Origin: CADEED01 sp964444835
Lineage (GTDB): Bacteria > Pseudomonadota > Gammaproteobacteria > Steroidobacterales > Steroidobacteraceae
Reading direction: 5' to 3'
NCBI GenBank assembly: GCA_964444835.1
Contig: CAYUIT010000003.1
Coordinates: 86,000 to 149,999 of the forward strand
Length of the DNA stretch: 64,000 nt
Shown here: piece after piece, positions 45,101 to 54,139 of the stretch
Layout: each line of letters opens with the position of its first letter
How positions within the stretch are numbered: position 1 is the first letter of the stretch
Translations under genes and position numbers: made by a program
Notes under the pieces: model-generated
The model's database searches: none
The model's input: only the letters and a program-made list of their open reading frames with translations
What the model was told of the DNA's origin: nothing

Positions 45101-45448
45101 ATGTCGCTGCCGGTCTGGGCACAAAGCGCTGCGTTGCTTGTTATCTCGAATGTCTTCATGACGTTCGCGTGGTATGCGCATCTCAAGAACTTGGCTGCCA
45201 AGCCATGGTACATCGCAGCGCTCGTGAGCTGGGGCATCGCGCTGTTCGAGTATCTGGTGCAGGTGCCTGCGAACCGCATCGGCTATCAAGTCCTGACGCT
45301 CGGGCAGTTGAAGGTGATGCAGGAAGTGATCACCCTCGCAGTGTTCGTGCCGTTTGCCGTGCTCTACATGAAACAGCCGCTGAAGCTCGACTTCCTGTGG
45401 GCCGGTCTGTGCCTCGTGGGTGCCGCCTACTTCATGTTCCGCGACTGA
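45101..45448 (+). CDS. DUF486 (DMT-like) small membrane protein
   Basis: The 115-aa protein has four hydrophobic helices, with WYAHLKNLAAKPWYIAALVS, EYLVQVPANRIGY and a final LWAGLCLVGAAYFMFRD, which is the DUF486 pattern. The size and topology match small multidrug-resistance-type half transporters. The function is not known. It begins directly after the yceH stop. Confidence 0.9.
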   Translation: MSLPVWAQSAALLVISNVFMTFAWYAHLKNLAAKPWYIAALVSWGIALFEYLVQVPANRIGYQVLTLGQLKVMQEVITLAVFVPFAVLYMKQPLKLDFLWAGLCLVGAAYFMFRD

Positions 45449-45457
45449 CGCCGCGAA

Positions 45458-46510
45458 CTAACGACTCGCTCCCACTGACGCGTCAAGTGCGCGCAATGCG
45501 GCGCATAAGGCGTCGACATCTGCTTCGCTCGTATCCCACGACACGACGAAGCGCGCCTCGCCACTGCCCGCGGCGCCCCACGGGTAGAACGCAAAGCCTT
45601 GCTGCGTCAGCGTCTCGATCGCACTCGTGCCGAGTCGTGCGAACACTTGATTCGTTTCGACCGGTACCGTGACCCGCGCACCGAGCGCCGCGCCAATCCG
45701 GCTCGCAAGCCGATTCGCGTGGGCCGCGTTGCGACGCCACGCACCCGACTCGACGAGCCCGAGCAGTTGCGCGGCGAAGTAACGGCCTTTGCACGCCAAG
45801 TGTCCCGCCCGTTTGCGGCGAAACTCGAACTCCGCGAAGCGCTCCGAGGTCATGAAGGCACTCTCGAAGAACACCACGGCCTCCGCATTCATACCGCCGT
45901 TCTTGATCGCGCCGAACGACAGCACGTCGACACCCGCGCGCCACGTGATGTCGGCCGGCTCGCAACCGAGCGCCACCACGGCGTTCGCGAACCGGGCACC
46001 GTCCATGTGCACGGCGAGGTTGTTAGCATGCGCGACACTCGCTAGCGCCTCGATCTCCGCCGGCTGATACACGGCACCTCGCTCCGTTGCTTGCGTAATC
46101 GACACTGCGCGCGGCTGCACACTGTGAACGTGACTGTCGAACCACGTGAGCTTCTCGGCGAGCGCGGCAGCGTCGAACTTCGCGCCGCTGCCGGTTACCA
46201 GTGCCAAGCGCGCGCCTGAGAAAAACTCCGGTGCACCGCACTCGTCCCGCTCGATGTGCGCTTCAGCGTGCGTGAGGATCGCGCCCCACGGCGGGCAGAG
46301 CGTTGCGAGCGACAAAGCGTTCGCCGCTGTCCCGGACAACACGGTGTACACGCGCACCGGTGCGCCCATTAAGTGCGAAAAAACATCATCGAGACGCTGC
46401 GACCAGGGGTCGTTCCCGTAGGGCGCGGCCGCACCACTATTCACCTTGGAAATCGCAGCAATTACTTCTGGGCACGCAGCCGCAGCATTATCCGATTTGA
46501 ACCATCGCAT
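45458..46510 (-). CDS. ltaE: Low-specificity L-threonine aldolase-type PLP enzyme
   Basis: Beta-eliminating-lyase family enzyme of 350 aa, expected to cleave threonine or allo-threonine to glycine and acetaldehyde. Visible motifs are VLSGTAANALSLATLC, AHIERDECGAPEFFSGARL, the PLP Asp in NLAVHMDGARFANAV, and the Schiff-base Lys in DVLSFGAIKNGGMNAEAVVF. This SFGxxKNG form is the Pseudomonas-type variant. The gene converges with DUF486, 9 bases apart. Confidence 0.88.
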   Translation of the reverse strand: MRWFKSDNAAAACPEVIAAISKVNSGAAAPYGNDPWSQRLDDVFSHLMGAPVRVYTVLSGTAANALSLATLCPPWGAILTHAEAHIERDECGAPEFFSGARLALVTGSGAKFDAAALAEKLTWFDSHVHSVQPRAVSITQATERGAVYQPAEIEALASVAHANNLAVHMDGARFANAVVALGCEPADITWRAGVDVLSFGAIKNGGMNAEAVVFFESAFMTSERFAEFEFRRKRAGHLACKGRYFAAQLLGLVESGAWRRNAAHANRLASRIGAALGARVTVPVETNQVFARLGTSAIETLTQQGFAFYPWGAAGSGEARFVVSWDTSEADVDALCAALRALDASVGASR

Positions 46511-46538
46511 TTTTCGTGTCGCTTCTTCACCACAAACG

Positions 46539-46568
46539 TTGGCAGTGCTAAACCCGCATACTTACACT
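46539..46568 (+). promoter_or_regulatory. Candidate promoter for the TonB-dependent receptor
   Basis: TTGGCA (46539-46544), an 18-base spacer and TACACT (46563-46568), about 58 bases before the receptor ATG. I see no Fur box nearby. Confidence 0.35.
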
Positions 46569-46626
46569 TTCGCCGCGAGCGCGCACGCGCTTGCACCCCC
46601 GGTCTTCGAACAAGGAATCAACCCTT

Positions 46627-49119
46627 ATGAAACGCCATCATCTTCAGCGCGCGAGCCTGCTGCTCGCATCCGCAGCGCTCGTCGCGGCGACCGCCCAAGC
46701 GCAGCAACCTACCGAAGAGGAGGCCGCGGATTTGCGCGACATCGAAGAGATCGTCGTCACGGGCACGCGCGTCGCGGACCGTACACGTCTCGATACCCTC
46801 GCCCCGGTCGATGTCCTGTCGAACACGGCACTCACGAGCAAGGGCACGACCGAGTTGGCCCAAGCGTTGTCGACCGCCGCACCGTCGCTGAACTTCCCGC
46901 GGCCTGCCATCACGGATGGCACCGACCACATCCGCCCGGCCACGCTGCGCGGTCTCGCGCCCGACCAAACGCTGGTGTTGGTCAACGGCAAGCGCCGCCA
47001 CCAATCGGCGCTCGTCAACGTGAACGGCTCGATCGGTCGTGGCTCATCCGCCGTCGACTTGAACGCAATTCCGCTCGCCGCCATCGAAACGGTTGAAGTG
47101 CTGCGTGACGGCGCGTCGGCCCAGTACGGCTCGGATGCAATCGCCGGCGTCATCAATTTGCGCCTGCGCGACGCACGCGAAGGCGGCAGCTTTGGCGTCA
47201 CGTTTGGCGAATACAACACGGAGATCGAGACGGAGCGCGGCACACGCAGCGCCAACGACGGCTCCACGCTAACAGCCTCCGGTTGGGTCGGCCTCGGTCT
47301 CGGCGAGGAAGGATTCCTGACGATCTCGGGTGAGTTCCGCGATCGCGATCCGACGAGCCGCGGCGATTTCGACAGTCGCGTGACACCGGTGCGCGTCACG
47401 TCGCGCTACGGCGATGCACAAGTGGAAGACCTTACGTTGTATGTGAACGCCGGAATTCCGCTCAATGATTCGGTCGATATCTATGGCTGGGCGGGCTACC
47501 AACAACGCGAAGGCAACTCGGCAGCGTTCCCGCGCATCTTCAACGACGCGCGCAATGTGCCCGCGATCTACCCGAACGGCTTTCTCCCGCTCATCACGAG
47601 CGATATCGATGACCTCGCACTTGGCTGGGGTTTGCGCACAGAGCTCGGCGGCTGGGCCGCTGATTTCAGCTTGGTGTATGGCTTGAACAAGCTCGACTAC
47701 GGCGTGGAGAACAGCCTCAATACGTCGTTCGGCGCTGCTTCGCAGACGAGCTTTGATGCCGGCGGCATCGAGTACGATCAACTGACGTTCAACGCCGGCA
47801 TCGTGCGCGGCTTCGATTGGGGCCTTGCGGAAGCGGTCAACGTCGCGCTCGGTCTCGAAGCGCGTCGCGAGACGTATGCGATCAGCGCAGGCGAACCTGC
47901 GTCCTATCAACGCGGCCCGATCACGACCGCACCGGCAGGCGCGCAAGGCTTCCCCGGCTTCCAGCCGTCGAACGTGCTCGACAAGAGTCGGCGCGCGTTC
48001 GGCATCTACGCCGATCTCGAAGCGCAAGTGACGGAAAAGTTCTTGGCATCCGCCGCGATCCGCGCCGAGGACTACTCGGACTTTGGCAACGCTGTCACGG
48101 GTAAGCTCTCGGGCCGCTTCGACTTCACCGATTCTTTCGCATTGCGCGCGACGGTGTCGACGGGCTTCCGCGCGCCGGGGCTGCAGCAAGCGTTCTTCAC
48201 ATCGACGGCGACCAACTTCATCAACGGTGTGCCGTTCGAAGTCGGTACGTTCCCGGCCACTTCCGTCACCGCCATCGCGCTGGGTGCCGAACCGCTCGAC
48301 GCAGAAGAGTCTGACAACTACTCACTCGGTGCGGTATTCCGCTTCGGCGGATTCGAGGCGACGATCGATGCCTACCGAATCGACATTCAAGATCGCGTGG
48401 TTCTGTCCGAAAACTTGAACACGCCTGAAGTCGCGGCGTTGATCGCGCCGACGGCGGCCGTTGCCCGCTTCTTCATCAATGGTGTGGATACGAAGACCGA
48501 GGGTGTCGATGTCGTCGCGCGTTACGTGTGGCGCACCGAGAGCTTGGGTAAGTTCGACCTCACGGCCACCGGCAACTGGAACAGCACGGATGTCGAGAAG
48601 CTGCCCAGCACCAACGTCATCACGAACATTTGCAACGGTCGGCCGCCGGGCTGCGTGCCGCCCACGCTGTTCGGTCGAATCAACACGCTCACGTTTGAGC
48701 AAGGCACGCCGGAGAGCAAGCTCGGCCTGGGTGTCGATTGGTCGCTGCCGGTCAGCTACGGCAGCTGGGGCGTGAGCTTGAAGGCGACGGAGTACGGCGA
48801 GGTGATCGAACCGGGCGCGCCGACGAACGCCGAAGTGGCGGCGGGCTTGAGCAGTGCCCGCGACATCGTGCTCGAGGCGGACTGGCTGGTGGACTTCAGC
48901 GTGTCGGCCAAGTTCCTCGACGACAAGCTCGGCGTGGCACTCGGTGCTGACAACCTGTTCGACCAGTACCCGAACCGCACGCCGATCGCCCGCGTGTTGC
49001 CAACGCCGCCGGGCGGCACGGTGAACCTGAACGCGACGAACGCGCTCGCGTTCTCGCGCTACTCGCCGTATGGCTTCAACGGGCGCTTCGTCTACGCCCG
49101 CTTGACTTACAACTGGTAA
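46627..49119 (+). CDS. TonB-dependent outer-membrane receptor
   Basis: The 830-aa product has a signal peptide (about residues 1-25, ending AQA). A TonB-box-like EEIVVTGTRV (about residues 40-50) and the plug domain follow, with LVNGKRRHQSALVNVNGSIG and VLRDGASAQYGSDAIAGVIN. A beta-barrel ends with the aromatic C-terminal signature FVYARLTYNW. The closest functional type cannot be read from sequence. Such receptors import siderophores, vitamin B12 or oligosaccharides. It is a single-gene unit with its own terminator. Confidence 0.93.
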   Translation: MKRHHLQRASLLLASAALVAATAQAQQPTEEEAADLRDIEEIVVTGTRVADRTRLDTLAPVDVLSNTALTSKGTTELAQALSTAAPSLNFPRPAITDGTDHIRPATLRGLAPDQTLVLVNGKRRHQSALVNVNGSIGRGSSAVDLNAIPLAAIETVEVLRDGASAQYGSDAIAGVINLRLRDAREGGSFGVTFGEYNTEIETERGTRSANDGSTLTASGWVGLGLGEEGFLTISGEFRDRDPTSRGDFDSRVTPVRVTSRYGDAQVEDLTLYVNAGIPLNDSVDIYGWAGYQQREGNSAAFPRIFNDARNVPAIYPNGFLPLITSDIDDLALGWGLRTELGGWAADFSLVYGLNKLDYGVENSLNTSFGAASQTSFDAGGIEYDQLTFNAGIVRGFDWGLAEAVNVALGLEARRETYAISAGEPASYQRGPITTAPAGAQGFPGFQPSNVLDKSRRAFGIYADLEAQVTEKFLASAAIRAEDYSDFGNAVTGKLSGRFDFTDSFALRATVSTGFRAPGLQQAFFTSTATNFINGVPFEVGTFPATSVTAIALGAEPLDAEESDNYSLGAVFRFGGFEATIDAYRIDIQDRVVLSENLNTPEVAALIAPTAAVARFFINGVDTKTEGVDVVARYVWRTESLGKFDLTATGNWNSTDVEKLPSTNVITNICNGRPPGCVPPTLFGRINTLTFEQGTPESKLGLGVDWSLPVSYGSWGVSLKATEYGEVIEPGAPTNAEVAAGLSSARDIVLEADWLVDFSVSAKFLDDKLGVALGADNLFDQYPNRTPIARVLPTPPGGTVNLNATNALAFSRYSPYGFNGRFVYARLTYNW

Positions 49120-49144
49120 GTCGCGATCGAGGCCCTTCGAATCG

Positions 49145-49180
49145 ACCGGCGGCGGGGTTAGACTCCGCCGCCGGTTTTTT
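49145..49180 (+). terminator. Rho-independent terminator after the TonB receptor
   Basis: An 11-base perfect stem (ACCGGCGGCGG, 49145-49155, with CCGCCGCCGGT, 49165-49175) and a nine-base loop are followed by six T. The next gene's ATG starts immediately after the last T, which is unusual. Confidence 0.9.
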
Positions 49181-49516
49181 ATGGCCGAACAGCAGCGACA
49201 GTACTTTCGCCTCCGCTACCCACTCGCCGCGCAGCCCACGCTGCGGGTCGGCGGGCTCACTTTTGCCGTTACCGAGCTGTCGGAGGGGGGGATGCGGCTG
49301 ATCGTGGGGCCTGCCGGGCGTATTGCACCGACCTGGGACGTGCGCGGCGAACTACGTCTCGCGACCGGCAGCACCGTGGCCGTCGAAGGGAGCGTGCTGC
49401 GGATCGACGAGTCGCACGTCATCGTGAAACTGGACCGCGGACCGAGCTACAAGGACATGCTTGCCGAGCAGCGGTACGTGGCGCAACGCTATCCGGATTG
49501 GTCGCAAACGGGCTGA
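49181..49516 (+). CDS. PilZ domain protein
   Basis: The 111-aa PilZ protein probably senses cyclic di-GMP. The RxxxR-type element is in QQRQYFRLRYPL, and the second motif reads ELSEGGMRL, with Glu instead of the usual Asp/Asn of (D/N)xSxxG, so binding may be weaker. No other domain is fused. The ATG at 49181 directly follows the terminator T-run and has no Shine-Dalgarno in normal position. No earlier start codon is open in this frame. It must be read from a transcript that starts inside or passes through the terminator. Confidence 0.82.
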   Translation: MAEQQRQYFRLRYPLAAQPTLRVGGLTFAVTELSEGGMRLIVGPAGRIAPTWDVRGELRLATGSTVAVEGSVLRIDESHVIVKLDRGPSYKDMLAEQRYVAQRYPDWSQTG

Positions 49517-49531
49517 CGGCGTGCGCGCAGC

Positions 49532-51109
49532 CTAGAAGCCCAGGGCGCCCGGATTCATGACGCCTGCCGGATCGACTGCACCTTTCAATCGTACTAATAA
49601 CCCGCGCGTCGCTGGCGACATCGATTCGGCATACGCGTACGTCTTACCGATCTGATTCGAGGCAGCACCATGCGCTGCGAAGCATTGCACTAACGACTCG
49701 CGCAAACGCGCGACGAGTGCGGCGCCCGCCTCGTTGGCATGCGGCTCGGTCAAGGTTTGCAGATGGCGCGCTTCCGGCGTGCGCCGATGCACGGGCAGCC
49801 ATCGATCGTGCCAATGAAACACCGGCTCGTAGCTGAACGAGAAACTCGAGACGGCGATCAGCAACCGGGAGAACGTGACGCCGGCGGCGGCCATTTCCGC
49901 AGCATGATCCGCGACGATCCGCTCGGCGGCCTGCACGAGCGCGAGCGCGTCGCTGTGCGCTACCTTGGCATTGAGCGCGGCCCAACGCTCTCCGGTGGGA
50001 CCCAAGATGCCATTCAACGGCGGAAACATCGTCGCGCGCGCCGCCTTCGGGATGCTGTTGACGATTTCGGCACCGCCGTATTGCGCCGCAATCGCGCGGC
50101 ACGTTTCGACATCGGCCGCGACCGCCGCCGTGCTGCGCCCCGCGCAGACCACATGCAACGAGAAAGCCTCTGCCGGCACGAAATCGCGGCCCGACGCGAC
50201 GAGCTGCGCGCCTTCTTTCAGGCCCTTGAGCCAGCTCGACTGACCGCGCAGCACGCCTAACAATGTCTTTGCGTCTTGCAGCACACCCTGCGTCGTGCCG
50301 AGATTCTTGCGCGTCGACTCCGGGTCGAACACGTATGCCTCTTCAGCAACCTCCGCGCGCGCCACTTCGGACAACGCCCGCGCCGAAGCCTCGAGCGTGG
50401 GAAACACGAACGACGCATAGCTCGTGTCTGCCGGCGTGCGCATCAGACGCAAAGTCGCGCGTACTTTCACGCCGAGCGCGCCCGTATCGTGCAGAAAGAG
50501 CCCGGTGAGATCAGGCCCGTACGTGCGGTAGGCGGGCTTGGTCACGTTCTTGAAAGCAGCTTGGCCAGTGCTGAGAAGGGTGCCATCCGCGAGCACCACG
50601 TCGATGCCGAGCACGTTGTCGGCCGCCGTGCCGTAGCGGGCGGTGCCAAAGAACAATGCGCCATTCGACAGGCCGCCGCCCACCGTCGCAACAGCACCCG
50701 ACCAGGTGCCGAAGAATGGCAACCGCAGTCCGAGCGGTAAGAGTGCGTCGTAGATTTGCTTCCACGTCACGCCCGCTTCGACCGTGATGTAAAGATCGTC
50801 CGCTGCGATCTGCACGATGCGATTGAGTGCGCCGACATCGATGACGACCGACTGCTCCCGCAGCGGCGTGTAGCCGCCCGTGTAAGACATGCCGCCGCCG
50901 CGCGGTATCACATCGAACCCGGCGCGGGTGACCTGCCCGACTGCTTCCGCAAGGAGCTCGGGCGTTGCCGGCCGCAGCACGGCAGCACAAGTCGCACCGG
51001 CCGCATACGCGTCAGCCGAAAACGCTTCACGCTCTGCGCGGGCCGTGAGCACGGCAGCGGGCCCTAACAGCGCGACGAGCGCTTGGTGCAATGAAATCGG
51101 GAGTTCCAT
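49532..51109 (-). CDS. FAD-binding oxidase (PCMH/FAD_binding_4 type)
   Basis: The 525-aa flavoprotein shows the FAD pyrophosphate loop VIPRGGGMSYTGGYTPL (about residues 67-84) and ATVGGGLSNGALFFGTARYG. Its C-terminal FAD-oxidase C region ends AVDPAGVMNPGALGF. It resembles vanillyl-alcohol oxidase or D-lactate dehydrogenase relatives but lacks the His-linked flavin motif that I would need for a specific call. The C-terminal region with YEPVFHWHDRWLP is aromatic-rich. It lies 13 bases after the SDR gene and is probably co-transcribed. Confidence 0.85.
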   Translation of the reverse strand: MELPISLHQALVALLGPAAVLTARAEREAFSADAYAAGATCAAVLRPATPELLAEAVGQVTRAGFDVIPRGGGMSYTGGYTPLREQSVVIDVGALNRIVQIAADDLYITVEAGVTWKQIYDALLPLGLRLPFFGTWSGAVATVGGGLSNGALFFGTARYGTAADNVLGIDVVLADGTLLSTGQAAFKNVTKPAYRTYGPDLTGLFLHDTGALGVKVRATLRLMRTPADTSYASFVFPTLEASARALSEVARAEVAEEAYVFDPESTRKNLGTTQGVLQDAKTLLGVLRGQSSWLKGLKEGAQLVASGRDFVPAEAFSLHVVCAGRSTAAVAADVETCRAIAAQYGGAEIVNSIPKAARATMFPPLNGILGPTGERWAALNAKVAHSDALALVQAAERIVADHAAEMAAAGVTFSRLLIAVSSFSFSYEPVFHWHDRWLPVHRRTPEARHLQTLTEPHANEAGAALVARLRESLVQCFAAHGAASNQIGKTYAYAESMSPATRGLLVRLKGAVDPAGVMNPGALGF

Positions 51110-51122
51110 GGTGACGCTGATT

Positions 51123-51884
51123 CTAGAGCGTCAAGCCGCCGTCGACGTCCACGCAGCGGCCCGTGAAGTAATCGTTCTCGAGCACGAACAGCACGCTCGC
51201 GGCGATTTCCTCGGCCTCGCCGAGGCGCTTCAAGGGCACCGGCGCTGTAACTTTCTCAAGCACTTCCGGGCGCATGGCCGCGAGGATATCCGTGCGCGTA
51301 TAGCCCGGCGCGACAGCGGCGGCCCGAATACCGTGGCGTGCCAGTTCCTTCGCCCACACCTGCGCCATTGCAACGACACCCGCCTTCGTCGCCGAGTAGT
51401 TAGTTTGGCCGGCGTTGCCGTGGCGCGAAATACTGGAAATGTTGACGATCACACCGCCATGGCCGGCTTGCACCATGTGCGCCGCTGCCTCGCGACCACA
51501 GAGGAACACCGCGGTGAGATTCACATCAATGACCGCCTGCCACTGTGCCAGCGACATTTTCTCGACGACGCGCCCTTCCTTGACCTTGAGCAGCAACCCG
51601 TCTTTGACGATACCCGCATTGTTGACCAATGCATCGAATCGACCGAACTCGCGCGCAACACGCGCCATGCCCTCGACGACCGCGTCCTCACGGGTGACGT
51701 TGACGACGTACGACTGCGCCCGCACACCCCGCGCGGCACACTCGGCGGCCGTTGTCTCGAGCGCTGTCGCATCCAGATCGAGCAACGCGACGTGGGCGCC
51801 GCGCTCGGCAACAGCGAGCGCAATAGCGCGCCCGATACCGCGCGCGCCTCCGGTGATCACAACGACTTTATCGGCGAGTTTCAT
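51123..51884 (-). CDS. Short-chain dehydrogenase/reductase, FabG-like
   Basis: The 253-aa classical SDR has the nucleotide motif VVITGGARGIGRA (about residues 8-20), VNNAGIVKDGLL, and the catalytic Ser-Tyr-Lys in NISSISRHGNAGQTNYSATKAG. It resembles 3-oxoacyl reductases (FabG), but its neighbour is a flavin oxidase rather than fatty-acid genes. It may reduce a ketone produced by that oxidase. Confidence 0.92.
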   Translation of the reverse strand: MKLADKVVVITGGARGIGRAIALAVAERGAHVALLDLDATALETTAAECAARGVRAQSYVVNVTREDAVVEGMARVAREFGRFDALVNNAGIVKDGLLLKVKEGRVVEKMSLAQWQAVIDVNLTAVFLCGREAAAHMVQAGHGGVIVNISSISRHGNAGQTNYSATKAGVVAMAQVWAKELARHGIRAAAVAPGYTRTDILAAMRPEVLEKVTAPVPLKRLGEAEEIAASVLFVLENDYFTGRCVDVDGGLTL

Positions 51885-51971
51885 AGCCCAATTGTACTGG
51901 AACGCTCGCCGTGCGCGGGCTGTTTGACGTACGATCGCGATCTCTTTTTTGCCCGCCGGAAAGCCGCCGCC

Positions 51972-54017
51972 ATGCGCAGTCCCATTCGTTTTGCGTTTAC
52001 CGTGCTGACGTTGCTAACAACCGGGTCGATTGCCGCAGCGGAGACCGCCGCTCGCTTTGCCTCGCGCGACATCTTTGGGCTCGAGACCGCAAGCGACGTG
52101 CGCATCTCGCCCGATGGCAAGCAGATCGTCTACGTGCGCACGAGCTACGACATCATGACGGATCGGCCGCGGCCGAACCTCTGGATCGTCGATATCGCGA
52201 GTCGCGAGCATCGCCCGCTGCGCTCCGATTCGCGCAACCACAGCTCGCCGCGCTGGTCCCCCGACGGTAAGCGCCTCGCGTACATCTCGAACTCCGAGGG
52301 GTCGCCCCAGTTGTTCGTGCGCTGGATGGATACAGGTCAAACGGCGCTGCTGACCAATCTCACGGAGAGTCCACGTAACCTCGAGTGGTCGCCCGACGGC
52401 CGCTCGCTCGCGTTCACGCAGTTCGTCCGGAGCGAGGCGCCGACACTCGCGCGGGCGCCCGAGAAACCGGAGGGCGCCAAGTGGGCCCCACCGGTGACGG
52501 TCGTCGATCGCATGATCTATCGCGCCGACGGGGACGGCTATTTGCCCCACGGCTTCACTCACGTCTTCATCGTCTCGGCCGATGGGGGCACGCCACGGCA
52601 ACTCACGACCGGCGACTTCGATCACGACAGCGCGCTGAGCTTCACACCCGACAGCCAGCAGCTGCTGTTCTCTGCGAACCGGCACGACGCGTGGGAATAC
52701 GAACCGCAGAACAGTGAGGTGTTCGCGCTCAGTCTCGCAACCGGGAACTTGCGTCAACTAACAACTCGCTTCGGCCCTGACAATCGCCCTACGGTATCGC
52801 CGGACGGCAAGCGCATCGCTTACCTCGGCTACGACGATCGCAAGCAAGGCTACCAAGTCACACGTTTGTACGTGATGAACGCCGATGGCACGGGCGCGCG
52901 GGTCGTCAGTGAGGCGTTCGACCGCGATGTCGAAGACCCGGTGTGGGCTGCCGATGGCCGCAGCCTGTATTTCGTCTACGATGAGTTTGGCGCCCGCAAA
53001 GTCGGCACGATGACGCTCGACGGTCGCGTCCGCGAACTCGCCCGCGACGTCGGCGCAGCCGATATCGGCCGGCCGTACACGGGCGGCGGCTTCTCGGTCT
53101 CGCGAAACGGCCGCATCGCGTTTGCTCAAGGCAGCGCGCAGCGCCCTGGTGATGTCGCGGTGAGCACGGGCCGCGCGGGGCCGATGCAAAAGCTGACTGC
53201 GCTCAACGAAGATTTGTTCGGCCATGTGGAATTGGGCGCCGTCGAGCGCCTCACGTGGAAGTCGTCGCACGACGGACGTGAGATCGAAGGCTGGCTGGTC
53301 AAGCCGCCCGGCTTCGATCCGCAAGCCAAGTATCCGTTGATACTCGAAATCCACGGCGGCCCATTCACAGCCTACGGGCCGAACTTCAGCGTCGAGATCC
53401 AGCGCTTCGCCGCGGCCGGCTACCTCGTGCTCTACACCAATCCGCGTGGCAGCACGAGTTACGGCGAGGCGTTCGGTAACTCGATCCACCACAACTACCC
53501 AGGTAACGACTACGACGACTTGATGTCCGGCGTCGACGCCGTCATCGCCCGCGGCAATGTCGACACTAACAACTTATTCGTCACAGGCGGCTCTGGCGGC
53601 GGTGTGCTCACCGCATGGATCATCGGCAAGACCGATCGCTTCCGCGCGGCCGTGGTCGCCAAGCCCGTGATCAACTGGACGAGCTTCGTGCTGACCGCCG
53701 ACTTCAGCAATTTCTTCTACCAGTATTGGTTTGCCGGTCCGCCGTGGGAGCAGCAAAGCGAATACTGGCGCCGCTCACCGCTGTCCCTCGTCGGTAACGT
53801 GAAGACCCCAACGATGCTGCTGACGGGCGAAGCGGACTACCGTACGCCGATGGCGGAGACCGAGCAGTACTACCAGGCCTTGCGGTTGCGCAAAGTTCCC
53901 ACGGCCATGGTGCGTATTCCGGAGGCCTCGCACGGCATGACGGGCCGGCCGTCCCATTTCATCGCCAAGATCGACAACATCTTGGCCTGGTTCGAAAAAT
54001 ACCGCGTCCAGCCCTGA
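51972..54017 (+). CDS. Exported S9 family prolyl oligopeptidase-like peptidase
   Basis: The 681-aa product has a signal peptide (about residues 1-24). A beta-propeller of WD40/PD40-like repeats (RISPDGKQIVYVRT, RWSPDGKRLAYIS, VSPDGKRIAYLGY) spans about 30-420, and a C-terminal alpha/beta-hydrolase domain completes it. The catalytic triad reads VTGGSGGGVLTAW (S541), GEADYRTP (D622) and ASHGMTG (H654). It is the dipeptidyl-peptidase-like S9C type and probably digests short peptides in the periplasm. Start is ATG 51972; the frame is open far upstream, but that is antisense to the SDR gene. Confidence 0.92.
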   Translation: MRSPIRFAFTVLTLLTTGSIAAAETAARFASRDIFGLETASDVRISPDGKQIVYVRTSYDIMTDRPRPNLWIVDIASREHRPLRSDSRNHSSPRWSPDGKRLAYISNSEGSPQLFVRWMDTGQTALLTNLTESPRNLEWSPDGRSLAFTQFVRSEAPTLARAPEKPEGAKWAPPVTVVDRMIYRADGDGYLPHGFTHVFIVSADGGTPRQLTTGDFDHDSALSFTPDSQQLLFSANRHDAWEYEPQNSEVFALSLATGNLRQLTTRFGPDNRPTVSPDGKRIAYLGYDDRKQGYQVTRLYVMNADGTGARVVSEAFDRDVEDPVWAADGRSLYFVYDEFGARKVGTMTLDGRVRELARDVGAADIGRPYTGGGFSVSRNGRIAFAQGSAQRPGDVAVSTGRAGPMQKLTALNEDLFGHVELGAVERLTWKSSHDGREIEGWLVKPPGFDPQAKYPLILEIHGGPFTAYGPNFSVEIQRFAAAGYLVLYTNPRGSTSYGEAFGNSIHHNYPGNDYDDLMSGVDAVIARGNVDTNNLFVTGGSGGGVLTAWIIGKTDRFRAAVVAKPVINWTSFVLTADFSNFFYQYWFAGPPWEQQSEYWRRSPLSLVGNVKTPTMLLTGEADYRTPMAETEQYYQALRLRKVPTAMVRIPEASHGMTGRPSHFIAKIDNILAWFEKYRVQP

Positions 54018-54063
54018 ATTCGCACCGATAAAGAGCATTGCGGCGGCGCGCACACTCTTTAAC

Positions 54064-54091
54064 TTGAGTTCGGCGCCCAACCTGCTACCCT
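54064..54091 (+). promoter_or_regulatory. Candidate promoter for typA
   Basis: TTGAGT (54064-54069), a 16-base spacer and TACCCT (54086-54091). Two copies of GGGCCC (54094-54112 area) around a T-rich loop lie between it and the ATG at 54140 and could form a leader hairpin. Confidence 0.4.
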
Positions 54092-54139
54092 GCGGGCCCT
54101 TTTTGCCCGGGCCCCTGGCCGCCGGACGCGCGTAACCTC

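Noticed and set aside
50889..51971. Long N-terminal extension of the S9 peptidase
   Set aside because: The open frame is antisense to the SDR and FAD oxidase genes. The ATG at 51972 begins a good signal peptide.
54090..54112. Terminator after the S9 peptidase
   Set aside because: The two GGGCCC copies could form a stem, but the T-run is in the loop instead of after the stem, and it lies within the typA leader.
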